A DNA stretch of 44,063 nucleotides from Streptomyces tateyamensis (GCF_003205575.1 NZ_PYBW01000151.1:1-44063), one strand, 5' to 3'; positions 14,936 to 22,959 are shown, numbered from the stretch's first letter. The notes: a model not told the origin generated them from the letters alone. Translations and numbers: made by a program.

Positions 14936-16486
14936 TCAGCCGAGGGCGGCCAGGTGGGCCTTGTAGCCCGCGCCGAAGGCGGTGGGGGTGCCGTCGTAGG
15001 CGGAGATCAGGGCGGGGCCGGTGGAGCAGTTCCAGGTGTTCCAGGTCCAGCCGAGGTAGGAGATCCCGTGCTGGTCCAGCCAGGGCAGCAGCGAGTCCAG
15101 GTACCCGTGGGCGCAGTCGTTCTCGCCCAGCTCGCCGGTCACCACGGGCACGGCGGCCGCGACCGGGGCGAGCTGGCTGTCCCAGCAGCTCGACGAGGAG
15201 CAGGTGTTGAAGTTGTACGAGTGCCAGGAGGCGGCCAGGTCGTGCAGCGGATCGGTGGGCTGGTAGGCCAGCCAGGAGGTCAGCTCGTTGGAGTACTCCT
15301 CGCCGCCGAGCAGCAGCACGTTGGTCGCGCCGGCCCCGCGCACCGCGTTGACCATGGCCTGCATGCCGGCCACCTGGTAGGAGATGCCCGGGCAGTTGCC
15401 GCCGTCGCGCCAGCAGGCCCAGCCGGAGGCGTCGGAGCCGGTGGCCCGGGAGGCGTAGGGCTCGTTGAACAGGTCGAACAGGGTGGCGTTGTCGCCCTTG
15501 AAGGCGGTGGCCACCGAGGACCAGAACGGGATCGCGTTGGCGGCGTCCGGCATCGGCTTCTGGCAGGTCGCGGTGGCGCTCGCGCAGCCGGAGGAGTTGC
15601 CGGTGTAGACGCCGTCGGTCCAGTGCAGGTCGAGGATGGTGTTGAGGCCGTTCTGGTGCAGCAGCGCGACGTAGGACTTGATCGCGTTGATGTAGGTGGA
15701 GCCCGCGTAGGCGGCCGGCACGTTCGACAGGCCCAGCCAGCAGTCCTCGTTGAGCGGGATCCGGACCGCCTTGAGGTGCCAGCTCTTCATCGCGTCGACC
15801 GAGGCCTGGTCCACCGGGCCGTCGAAGATGCCGGTGCCCTGGACGCAGGCGAACTCGGCGCCGGAGCGGTTGGCGCCGTGCAGGGTGACGGTGTGGCCGG
15901 CCGGGTCCACCAGCTGGTTGCCCGCGACGTGCAGCGCGGGCGCCGGACCGCCGGGGGAGGGGGTGCCGGTCGGGGTGGGTGTCGGGGTGGGGGTGGGGGT
16001 CGGGCTCGGCGTCGGAGTGGGCGTCGGGCTCGAGGACGGGCTGGGGGACGGGCTGGGGGACGGCGAGGACTGCGGACCGCACGGCGTCCCGTTGATGGTG
16101 AAGGTGGTGGGGGCGGTGTTGGTGCCGCTGTAGTTGAAGTTGGCGCTGGTGGTGTAGCTGGTGCCGGGGTTGATGGTGGTGGCGTAGCTGGGGTTGGTGA
16201 CGGTGACGTTCTTGCCGGTCTGGGTCCAGTTGCCGTTCCAGCCGTTGGTGAGGGTCTGGTTGCCGGCGTAGCTGTAGCCGAGGGTCCAGCCGTTGATCGC
16301 GGTGCTGCCGGTGTCGGTGATCGTCAGGTTGGCGGTGAACCCGCTGCCCCAGTCGTTGGCGGCATAACTGACGTTGCAGGAAAGCGGGTTCGCGGCCGAG
16401 GCGGAGCTGCCGGGGGGTAGCAGCAGGGCCGCGCCGAGCGCGCAGGCGCCGACGGCCGCGGCCGCCAGTACGGTGCGGGTGGTCAT
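14936..16486 (-). CDS. Secreted GH5 endo-beta-1,4-glucanase with N-terminal CBM2
   Basis: 516 residues. Signal peptide about 1-31 (hydrophobic core LAAAAVGACALGAALLLPP, cleavage near SASA-AN). CBM2 cellulose-binding domain about 34-136 with its two flanking cysteines (SCNVSY ... GTPCG). A low-complexity Ser/Pro/Thr linker covers about 137-178. The GH5 catalytic barrel follows, with the acid/base glutamate in LFDLFNEPY and the nucleophile in VVTGELGEND. The HSYNF and GWTWNTWN segments also fit GH5. It would cut internal beta-1,4-glucan bonds outside the cell. The CBM2 DNA is identical over 281 bp to that in the GH48 gene. No CebR box lies directly upstream and a terminator hairpin sits 28-62 bases upstream, so expression may depend on read-through from GH6. 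Confidence 0.93.
   Translation of the reverse strand: MTTRTVLAAAAVGACALGAALLLPPGSSASAANPLSCNVSYAANDWGSGFTANLTITDTGSTAINGWTLGYSYAGNQTLTNGWNGNWTQTGKNVTVTNPSYATTINPGTSYTTSANFNYSGTNTAPTTFTINGTPCGPQSSPSPSPSPSPSSSPTPTPTPSPTPTPTPTPTPTGTPSPGGPAPALHVAGNQLVDPAGHTVTLHGANRSGAEFACVQGTGIFDGPVDQASVDAMKSWHLKAVRIPLNEDCWLGLSNVPAAYAGSTYINAIKSYVALLHQNGLNTILDLHWTDGVYTGNSSGCASATATCQKPMPDAANAIPFWSSVATAFKGDNATLFDLFNEPYASRATGSDASGWACWRDGGNCPGISYQVAGMQAMVNAVRGAGATNVLLLGGEEYSNELTSWLAYQPTDPLHDLAASWHSYNFNTCSSSSCWDSQLAPVAAAVPVVTGELGENDCAHGYLDSLLPWLDQHGISYLGWTWNTWNCSTGPALISAYDGTPTAFGAGYKAHLAALG
15955..16075 (-). repeat. Low-complexity Ser/Pro/Thr linker-coding repeats in GH5
   Basis: Short imprecise 6-base units coding alternating Ser-Pro and Thr-Pro pairs join CBM2 to the catalytic domain. 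Linkers of this type are flexible and often O-glycosylated in actinobacterial cellulases. The repetitive DNA is prone to slippage in multiples of 6, changing linker length without breaking the frame. Confidence 0.8.
16086..16366 (-). repeat. 281-bp perfect inverted repeat, copy 1 (CBM2 of GH5)
   Basis: The reverse complement of this segment is identical at every base to 19139-19419, compared by eye line by line. Homology ends sharply at both sides: upstream codons and the codons after INGT differ. Third codon positions are also identical, so protein-level selection cannot explain it. See copy 2. Confidence 0.93.
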
Positions 16487-16513
16487 GGGGGCTCCCTGGG
16501 GGCGAGGAGAAAA

Positions 16514-16547
16514 GGGGCCGGCCGGTGGGTGGTGGCCGGCCGGCCCC
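16514..16547 (-). terminator. Rho-independent terminator of the GH6 gene
   Basis: A 12-bp perfect stem (16514-16525 with 16536-16547) and a 10-base loop are followed on the minus strand by TTTT. It lies 37 bases after the GH6 stop and only 28 bases before the GH5 start. Confidence 0.8.
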
Positions 16548-16583
16548 GGACTGCGGGGAGGGATACTGATTACTGCACGAGGG

Positions 16584-18590
16584 TCAGCTGGCGGTGCAGC
16601 TCAGCGTGGGCGCGGGGTTGCTGCCGGAGTAGCTGCCCTGGAAGCCGAAGCTGGTGTTCGCTCCGGCGGCCAGCGCCCCGTTGTACGCCATGCTGGCGGC
16701 GCTCACCGAAGCCCCGGACTGGGTGACGGTGGCGTTCCAGCTGTTGGTGACCTGCTGGCTACCGCCCCAGCTCCAGGTGACCTTCCAGGAGTTGGTGGCC
16801 GTGCTGCCGGTGTTGGTGACCGTCACGTTGGCGGTGAAGCCGCTGCCCCAGTCGTTGGCGATCGCGTACGTCGCCTTGCAGCCCGCGCTGCCGCCCCCGC
16901 CGCCGGAGGTGGTGCCGGTGACGGCCGCCGAGGCGGTGGAGGTGTTGCCGGCGGCGTCGTAGGCGCTGACGGTGTACTGGTAGGCGGTGGCTGCGGTCAG
17001 GCCGGTGTCGGTGTAGCTGGTGGTGGTGGCGGTGCCGACCTTGGTGCCGTTGCGGTAGACGTTGTAGCCGGTGACGGCGACGTTGTCGGTGGCGGCGCTC
17101 CAGGAGAGCGAGACGCTGCCGGCGGTGGTGCCGGTGACGGTCAGGCCGGCCGGGGTGCTCGGCGGGGTGGTGTCGCCGCCGCCGGTGGTGCTGCCCAGCG
17201 CCGGGTAGGCGTTGGCCACCAGCTGCTGGAACTGGGCGGCGAACCAGTTGCCGGCCGGCACGTCGTAGCCGGGGATCGCGTCGGTCGGGTAGGTGCCGCC
17301 GTTGCCGTCAGTCTGGGTGCCGGCCGGGTCGCAGTGCGGGTCGCCGTGGGTGTGGCCGGCCGTCGGGTAGTCGCCGTCGGACTCGCCCGGGGGCTTGATC
17401 CAGACGAACGCGATCACCGGGTCGGTCGCGCCGTACGGCTGGGCCTGCGGCCGGTAGCCGATGCCGGCGCCGTTGACGTTGCACCAGTCACCGCGGAACG
17501 GGCGCTGGTCCACCTTGTTCGCGGCCACGTAGGCCCCGACCGTGGTCGGGGTGGAGTTGAGCGCGGTCGGCCGGGCCGAGCCGCCCCAGCCGTTGCGCGA
17601 GGTGTCGATCAGCATGCCGACGCTGCTCGGGAAACCGGCGCTGACCAGGGAGGCGTGCATCGCCTCGTCGTAGCTGTGCTCGTCGAAGTACGGGTTCCAC
17701 TGGTAGAAGTTGGCCGAGTCCAGCGGCTGACCGCCCACCTGCATGGTGGTGTTGGGCAGGAACGGCTCTTCGGTGGGGGTGGTGTTGGCGGTGTTGGAGA
17801 CGAAGCCGTCTACGCTCGCCACGCCCGCCGGGGTCGACTTGGCGACCTTGGCGAGCTCCTGGGCGGCCGGGCCCATGTTGCTCGACCAGCCGAGCCAGCC
17901 GGAGTGGCCGATGTCCAGGTAGTTGTAGACGTTCGGGATCGCGTGCAGCTTGTTGAGCGCGTAGGCAACGCCCGTCTCGTAGTACGGGGTTGCGGTCGTG
18001 CAGGCGGGCTTGCTCTGGTTGGTCACCGCGTTGGGCAGCGAGTCCGGCTCGATGATGGCCGAGACCCGCAGGTTGCTGTACTTGCTGTTGCCGAGGAGGG
18101 TCGCGATCGGGTCGATGTACTGCGACTCGTACTGGGTCAACCCGGCGGCCGTGGCGGGGATCTCGCCGTTCGAGGCGAGCGCGGCGCAGTCGCGGCCGGG
18201 CAGGTCGTAGACGACGATCTCGACGAGCACCGGCAGGGTGCTGGTGGCGGCCTGCGCTTCGGCGGCGTCGAGCTGGGCCTGCAGTCCGCGGTGGGTGGCG
18301 TCGCCGGCGATGGCGCCGATCCGGTCGAGCCAGATCGCGGTCTGGTTGGCGGCCACCTTGGCCTCGATGCTGCCGTTCGAACCGTCCTGGGCGGCTTGGG
18401 CGTTGACCTCGGCGACGTAGTCCGGGTTGAGGAACGGGGTGGCGCCCACGTACGGGTTGGCGACGTGGGTGGTGGCGGCCTGCGCGCTCGGCGCGGCGGC
18501 GACCACGGGGACGAGGGCGGCGGCGCCGAGGGCGGTGGCGACAGCCGCGGCGCGCAGTCTCCGCAGCGGCCTGGGGAGGCGGTGGTGCAC
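16584..18590 (-). CDS. Secreted GH6 exoglucanase (cellobiohydrolase) with FN3 and C-terminal CBM2
   Basis: 668 residues. Signal peptide about 1-38 (RLRAAAVATALGAAALVPVV, cleavage near AQA-A). GH6 catalytic domain about 40-470: GRDCAALASNGE, the catalytic acid aspartate in SAIIEPDSLPN, and FVWIKPPGESDG in the base region. An FN3 domain occupies about 472-560 and CBM2 about 568-668 (AGCKATYA ... TLSC). Size and architecture match processive bacterial Cel6B-type cellobiohydrolases, which act from the non-reducing end and invert. GTG at 18590 follows AAGGGA with 7-base spacing and leads directly into the signal peptide; the frame is open upstream but covers the operator. A CebR-box-like site lies 66-79 bases upstream. 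Its CBM2 is only distantly similar to those of the neighbouring cellulases. Confidence 0.93.
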   Translation of the reverse strand: MHHRLPRPLRRLRAAAVATALGAAALVPVVAAAPSAQAATTHVANPYVGATPFLNPDYVAEVNAQAAQDGSNGSIEAKVAANQTAIWLDRIGAIAGDATHRGLQAQLDAAEAQAATSTLPVLVEIVVYDLPGRDCAALASNGEIPATAAGLTQYESQYIDPIATLLGNSKYSNLRVSAIIEPDSLPNAVTNQSKPACTTATPYYETGVAYALNKLHAIPNVYNYLDIGHSGWLGWSSNMGPAAQELAKVAKSTPAGVASVDGFVSNTANTTPTEEPFLPNTTMQVGGQPLDSANFYQWNPYFDEHSYDEAMHASLVSAGFPSSVGMLIDTSRNGWGGSARPTALNSTPTTVGAYVAANKVDQRPFRGDWCNVNGAGIGYRPQAQPYGATDPVIAFVWIKPPGESDGDYPTAGHTHGDPHCDPAGTQTDGNGGTYPTDAIPGYDVPAGNWFAAQFQQLVANAYPALGSTTGGGDTTPPSTPAGLTVTGTTAGSVSLSWSAATDNVAVTGYNVYRNGTKVGTATTTSYTDTGLTAATAYQYTVSAYDAAGNTSTASAAVTGTTSGGGGGSAGCKATYAIANDWGSGFTANVTVTNTGSTATNSWKVTWSWGGSQQVTNSWNATVTQSGASVSAASMAYNGALAAGANTSFGFQGSYSGSNPAPTLSCTAS

Positions 18591-18655
18591 GGTCGGGTCC
18601 CTTCGGGTGGGGGTGGGGGTGGCCCGGATGGTGCCTTGCGTGGATCGGGAAGTCG

Positions 18656-18669
18656 TGGGAGCGCTTCCA
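18656..18669. promoter_or_regulatory. CebR-box-like operator (13 of 14) upstream of GH6
   Basis: TGGGAGCGCTTCCA differs from the perfect cebE operator at one base. Placed 66-79 bases before the GH6 start, suited to cellobiose-responsive repression of GH6. Confidence 0.85.
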
Positions 18670-18764
18670 CTCCCAGGCAAGGGCAGTCGTGCCGGTGCCG
18701 AGAGACATCAAGCCAGGCCTGGGAATAGTCGTCAAGAGTCGGCGCAGGGGTCTTTGGTCAAAAG

Positions 18765-18778
18765 TGGGCACGCTCCCA
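18765..18778. promoter_or_regulatory. CebR-box-like operator (12 of 14) in the GH6/GH48 region
   Basis: TGGGCACGCTCCCA matches the CebR palindrome except at two central-left bases. It lies 226-239 bases upstream of GH48 and 175-188 bases upstream of GH6, so it could serve either promoter. Confidence 0.65.
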
Positions 18779-19003
18779 CACTGTCGTCATGTAAGTTTCC
18801 TGCGCTGCCAGTTGACCCCGGTCGGGCGTCGGGGCAGGTCGGCGCGGTGATCCGGGCAGCGCGCAGCGCCCGCGCCCAGGAGGCGGGGTTTCCGGGGTGC
18901 ACCGGGCGCGGCACGCTGCGGCCAGCAGGGGTGTCCGGGCGGCTCCAGGACGTGGACCGCCCGGCACCCGCTCCCTCCACCCCCACTCACCCGGAGGTCG
19001 CGC

Positions 19004-21979
19004 ATGCGACGCAAGCCCCTGCGGTCCCGCGCTCCCGTCCCGCTGCTGGCAGCCGCCAGCGCGCTGGCCCTGGCCGGCACCAGTGCCGCGCTCACCACCC
19101 CCGCCCTGGCGGCCGGCTCCGTCTCCTGCACGGTCGCCTATGCCGCCAACGACTGGGGCAGCGGGTTCACCGCCAACCTGACGATCACCGACACCGGCAG
19201 CACCGCGATCAACGGCTGGACCCTCGGCTACAGCTACGCCGGCAACCAGACCCTCACCAACGGCTGGAACGGCAACTGGACCCAGACCGGCAAGAACGTC
19301 ACCGTCACCAACCCCAGCTACGCCACCACCATCAACCCCGGCACCAGCTACACCACCAGCGCCAACTTCAACTACAGCGGCACCAACACCGCCCCCACCA
19401 CCTTCACCATCAACGGGACCAGCTGCACCGGCCCCAACCAGGCGCCGACCGTCTCGCTCACCGCTCCGACGGCGGGCCAGACCTTCACTCCCGGCTCCAC
19501 CGTGAGCCTGGCGGCCACCGCCGCCGACGCCGACGGCTCGGTCGCCAAGGTGGACTTCTACGCCAGCACCGGCGCCGGCAACAACACCCTGATCGGCACC
19601 GCCACCACCGCGCCCTACAAGCTGAACTGGGCCACCGTGCCGGCCGGCGACTACTCGCTGACCGCCGTCGCCACCGACAACCTCGGCGCCACCACCACCT
19701 CGACGCCGGTGGCGATCAAGGTGGCCGGTCCGAGCGTGCTGGTCAACCCGAGCACGCTGGCCGTGCAGCAGGGCTCCAGCGGCACCTTCGCGGTCACGCT
19801 GTCCCAGGCGCCGACCGCCAACGTGACCGTGGCGGTGACCCGTTCGGGCACCGACACGGACCTGTCGGTGAAGTCAGGGGCCGCCCTGACCTTCACCCCG
19901 GCCAACTGGAACACCGCGCAGACCGTGACCATCGCGGCCGGCACCGACGCCACCCAGGCCGGCGGCACCGCCACCTTCACGGCGGCGGCCACCGGCTACG
20001 GCGCGGCCGCGGTCACCGTCACCGAGGCAGCGAAGAGTTCGGGCTACGACCAGTACTTCCTGGACCTCTACAGCAAGATGAAGAACCCCGCGAACGGGTA
20101 CTTCAGCCCGCTCGGCATCCCGTACCACTCGGTCGAGACGCTGATCGTGGAGGCGCCGGACTACGGGCACGAGACCACCTCGGAGACCTACAGCTACTGG
20201 CTCTGGCTGGAGGCCGACTACGGGCGGGTGACCGGCGACTGGACCGGCTTCAACAACGCCTGGACCAACCTGGAGACCTACATGATCCCCGGGCACGCGG
20301 ACCAGCCCGGGCAGAGCACCTACAACCCGTCCAAGCCCGCCACCTACGGCCCGGAGAAGGCCCAACCCGACCAGTACCCGATCAAGTTGGACTCCACCGT
20401 GCCGGTCGGCTCGGACCCGCTGGCGAGCGAGCTGAACAGCACCTACGGCAGCCCGGACATGTACGCGCCGGCCTGGATCATGGACACCGACAACAAGTAC
20501 GGCTTCGGCAAGTGCGAGGACGGCAGCACCAAGCCCAGCCTGGTCAACTCCTACCAGCGCGGCCCGCAGGAGTCGGTCTGGGAGACCGTGCCGCAGCCGG
20601 ACTGCGACACGCTCAAGTACGGCGCGTCCGGCTCCGGCTTCCTGAGCCTGTTCAACGACGGCGGCGGCTCCTTCGCCAAGCAGTACAAGTACACCGACGC
20701 GCCGGACGCCGACGCCCGACTGGTCCAGGTCGCCTACTGGGCCGAGACCTTCGCCAAGGCGCAGAACAAGAGCAGCACGATCAGCGGCACCGTGGCCAAG
20801 GCGAGCAAGCTCGGCGACTTCCTGCGGTACGCGCTCTACGACAAGTACTTCAAGCAGGCCGGCAACTGCCTGGGCTCCAAGGCCTGCCCGGCCGGCACCA
20901 GCAAGGCCAACGAACAACTCGGCCTGCTGACCTGGTACTTCGCCTGGGGCGGTGACACCGGCGGGGCCTGGTCCTGGCGGATCTCCGGCTCGGCCGCGCA
21001 CCAGGGCTACCAGAACCCGATGGCCGCCTGGGCGCTGTCCACCGACGCCGGGCTGCAGCCCAAGTCGCCGACCGCGACCACCGACTGGTCCGGCAGCCTG
21101 GACAAGCAGCTGCAGTTCTACCAGTGGCTGCAGTCCACCGAGGGCGGCATCTCGGGCGGTGCCACCAACAGCTGGGGCGGCAACTACGGCGACGACGCGG
21201 CCCCGCCGACCGGAGACCCGACCTTCTACGGTCTGTACTACGACTGGCAGCCGGAGTACCACGACCCGGCGAGCAACCAGTGGTTCGGCTTCCAGACCTG
21301 GTCGATGGAGCGGGTCGCGGAGTACTACTACGCGACCGGTGACGCGCGGGCCAAGTCGGTGCTGGGCAAGTGGATCCCGTGGGCGATGTCGGTCTCCAAG
21401 GCCGACCCGGCCACCGGCACCCTGACCACTCCCGACACGCTGACCTGGACCGGCGCCCCGGACACCTGGAACGCGAGCAGCCCGGGCGCCAACGCGGGCC
21501 TGCACGTGACCGCGACCGGCGGCTCCACCGACCTGGGCGTGGCCGGCTCGCTCGCCAAGACGCTGTCCTACTACGCGGCCAAGGCCGGGGACGGCACCGC
21601 ACAGAAGTTCGCCCAGAACATCCTGGACATCATCCACGGCAAGTACGCCGACTCGCTCGGCTACTCCGCCCCGGAGACCCGCACCGACTACAGCCGGTTC
21701 ACCCAGGCCTACGACCCGACCACCCACCAGGGCCTGTACATCCCGCCGGGCTGGACCGGCAGCTACCCGGACGGGACCAAGCTCAGCTCGTCCAGCAACA
21801 CCTTCCTGTCCATCCGCCCGTGGTACACCAGCGACCCGCAGTGGTCCAAGGTGCAGAGCTACCTGAACGGCGGGGCGGCACCGGTCTTCAACTACCACCG
21901 GTTCTGGGCGGAGGCGGACATCGCCACGGCCTTCGACACCTTCGCGCAGCTCTTCCCGGCGGTGAACCCGGGCTCCTGA
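19004..21979 (+). CDS. Secreted GH48 cellobiohydrolase with N-terminal CBM2 and two beta-sandwich domains
   Basis: 991 residues. Signal peptide about 1-37 (VPLLAAASALALAGTSAAL, cleavage near ALA-A). CBM2 about 40-141. An Ig-like domain about 143-243 (NQAPTVSLTAPTAGQTFTPG ... ADADGSVAKVDFYAST) resembles Big_7-type modules. A second beta-rich domain covers about 245-342 (VLVNPSTLAVQQGSSGTFAV). The GH48 catalytic domain, 344 to the end, begins YDQYFLDLYSKMKNP, with SVETLIVEAPDYGHETTSE carrying the glutamate used as acid. GH48 enzymes release cellobiose processively from reducing ends and synergise with GH6. ATG at 19004 follows GGAGG. A hairpin terminator follows. The CBM2 DNA is a perfect 281-bp match to that of GH5. 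No dockerin, as expected for a free actinobacterial system. Confidence 0.94.
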   Translation: MRRKPLRSRAPVPLLAAASALALAGTSAALTTPALAAGSVSCTVAYAANDWGSGFTANLTITDTGSTAINGWTLGYSYAGNQTLTNGWNGNWTQTGKNVTVTNPSYATTINPGTSYTTSANFNYSGTNTAPTTFTINGTSCTGPNQAPTVSLTAPTAGQTFTPGSTVSLAATAADADGSVAKVDFYASTGAGNNTLIGTATTAPYKLNWATVPAGDYSLTAVATDNLGATTTSTPVAIKVAGPSVLVNPSTLAVQQGSSGTFAVTLSQAPTANVTVAVTRSGTDTDLSVKSGAALTFTPANWNTAQTVTIAAGTDATQAGGTATFTAAATGYGAAAVTVTEAAKSSGYDQYFLDLYSKMKNPANGYFSPLGIPYHSVETLIVEAPDYGHETTSETYSYWLWLEADYGRVTGDWTGFNNAWTNLETYMIPGHADQPGQSTYNPSKPATYGPEKAQPDQYPIKLDSTVPVGSDPLASELNSTYGSPDMYAPAWIMDTDNKYGFGKCEDGSTKPSLVNSYQRGPQESVWETVPQPDCDTLKYGASGSGFLSLFNDGGGSFAKQYKYTDAPDADARLVQVAYWAETFAKAQNKSSTISGTVAKASKLGDFLRYALYDKYFKQAGNCLGSKACPAGTSKANEQLGLLTWYFAWGGDTGGAWSWRISGSAAHQGYQNPMAAWALSTDAGLQPKSPTATTDWSGSLDKQLQFYQWLQSTEGGISGGATNSWGGNYGDDAAPPTGDPTFYGLYYDWQPEYHDPASNQWFGFQTWSMERVAEYYYATGDARAKSVLGKWIPWAMSVSKADPATGTLTTPDTLTWTGAPDTWNASSPGANAGLHVTATGGSTDLGVAGSLAKTLSYYAAKAGDGTAQKFAQNILDIIHGKYADSLGYSAPETRTDYSRFTQAYDPTTHQGLYIPPGWTGSYPDGTKLSSSSNTFLSIRPWYTSDPQWSKVQSYLNGGAAPVFNYHRFWAEADIATAFDTFAQLFPAVNPGS
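19139..19419 (+). repeat. 281-bp perfect inverted repeat, copy 2 (CBM2 of GH48)
   Basis: Identical to the reverse complement of 16086-16366. The two copies face each other across 2,772 bases that carry the whole GH6 gene and the 5' ends of both GH5 and GH48. Recent conversion or duplication, and a possible site for RecA-dependent inversion. Confidence 0.93.
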
Positions 21980-22013
21980 CGGTTCATCAGCCAGTCGCTG
22001 CTGTTGCCCCTCC

Positions 22014-22047
22014 ACTGCGGGCCCGGTGCAAGTCCCGGGCCCGCAGT
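22014..22047 (+). terminator. Terminator of the GH48 gene
   Basis: A perfect 13-bp stem (22014-22026 with 22035-22047) and an 8-base loop lie 35 bases after the GH48 stop. The gene on the other side converges and ends at 22150. Confidence 0.82.
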
Positions 22048-22149
22048 GCCGCTTCCGCCATCCGCGCCCGATCCCGGGCAGGTGCGGCCGGCCACGGTGC
22101 CGCGGCGCCGAGTCGGTCGCGCTCAGGCGGGCGGGGCCGGCGGGCAGGG

Positions 22150-22692
22150 CTACTGTTCCGGGTCGGCGTTCAGGTCCCCGCTGAGGTCGGGGAGGGTCGC
22201 CGCGACCGCCGGGGAGACCACGCCCAGCGCGTCCGCCGGATAGCGGGTGGCCCCGGCCGGCGCAGCCACCTCGACATAGACGTTCGGCCGCTGGGTCAGC
22301 GTGAACCGGTGCCCGCCGTGGCCGTCGTCCTCGTCGTACCACTGCACGCCGTTGACGTTCGGGCCGAGGTCCTGCTGATGCCGGTCCAGCGACTTCGGCC
22401 GCGGCACCCCGCACCGCACCACGGTGCGCGGGTGGGTCGCGTAGACGGCGACATCCTGGGCTGCGTCGGTGCGCGCGGCGCCGAGCAGACTGGCCGGCAG
22501 CGCCGCCATGAACGGCCGGCAGAGTGCCGCGGCCCTGGCATCGGGATGCGGCGCGGCGGTCGGCGGCTGGTAGTCCCCGCCGGTCAGCAGCAGCGCGCCG
22601 GTGCAGGCCAGCAGCACCACGGGCGCGGCCAGCCACCGGACCGGTGCGGGCAGCGACCGCAGCGGACGCAGGACCGGCTCCAGTCGGGACAC
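22150..22692 (-). CDS. DUF3515-family membrane-anchored protein
   Basis: 180 residues. A single hydrophobic segment (about 19-41, RWLAAPVVLLACTGALLLTG) anchors an extracytoplasmic domain. The segments ALCRPFMAALP, RTVVRCGVPRP and NGVQWYDEDD followed by a late NVYVEVAAP match the actinobacterial DUF3515 family as I recall it; its function is unknown. Conserved cysteines (CRPF and RCGVP) may form a disulphide. The GTG start at 22692 has only a weak ribosome binding site. It lies behind a strong terminator, so it is transcribed separately from the proline-rich gene upstream. Confidence 0.75.
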   Translation of the reverse strand: MSRLEPVLRPLRSLPAPVRWLAAPVVLLACTGALLLTGGDYQPPTAAPHPDARAAALCRPFMAALPASLLGAARTDAAQDVAVYATHPRTVVRCGVPRPKSLDRHQQDLGPNVNGVQWYDEDDGHGGHRFTLTQRPNVYVEVAAPAGATRYPADALGVVSPAVAATLPDLSGDLNADPEQ

Positions 22693-22705
22693 CGACCGAT
22701 GGTAA

Positions 22706-22738
22706 CCGGGCCGCCCACGCCACCCGTGGGCGGCCCGG
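22706..22738. terminator. Perfect 14-bp hairpin terminator
   Basis: Arms 22706-22719 and 22725-22738 are perfectly complementary, with a 5-base loop. It lies between the stop of the proline-rich gene (22786) and the DUF3515 gene on the minus strand. Confidence 0.8.
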
Positions 22739-22785
22739 CGTCGGTGTCGGCGTCGGTCACCAGGGACTGGGGTCCGGGGTCCGGG

Positions 22786-22959
22786 TCAGGCAGGCGCCGG
22801 TGGGACGGGCGGCTCGGGGCCGTCCGGCACGGGATCGGCCGGGTCAGGCGGTGGCACCGGCGGCCGCGGCGGGACCGGGCCCGGCTCGGGCGGCAGCGGC
22901 TCCGGTGGCAGCGGGCGGGTCGGCGCGGCATCGGGATCGGACGGGAACGGGATGGTCAT
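22786..22959 (-). CDS. Small proline-rich protein
   Basis: 57 residues: MTIPFPSDPDAAPTRP followed by repeated P-P-E-P and P-P-D-P units; about 40 percent proline and strongly acidic, with no hydrophobic segment. The reading frame is supported by a good ribosome binding site (GAGGTGAGGG just before the ATG at 22959) and a terminator hairpin after the stop. No family recognised. It is divergent from the serine hydrolase gene, with the promoter region shared. Such a composition can also arise by chance in GC-rich DNA, so this is moderate. Confidence 0.5.
   Translation of the reverse strand: MTIPFPSDPDAAPTRPLPPEPLPPEPGPVPPRPPVPPPDPADPVPDGPEPPVPPAPA

Larger units (their letters stand above)
18591..19003. 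promoter_or_regulatory. Divergent GH6/GH48 control region
   Basis: This 413-base gene-free region separates two divergently read cellobiohydrolase genes. It contains two CebR-box-like palindromes (18656-18669 and 18765-18778) and a lower-GC patch around 18720-18795 that would suit promoters in either direction. I see no small gene in it. Confidence 0.7.

Noticed and set aside
15955..16075. Repeat array resembling a short CRISPR
   Set aside because: Units are 6 bases with no spacers and encode a Ser/Pro/Thr linker in frame.
16086..19419. A composite transposon bounded by the inverted repeats
   Set aside because: The repeats are coding CBM2 domains, there is no transposase and no target-site duplication is visible.
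19874..22723. Long antisense open frame opposite GH48
   Set aside because: Mirror of a GC-rich coding frame; no domain features, and the opposite strand is an unmistakable GH48.
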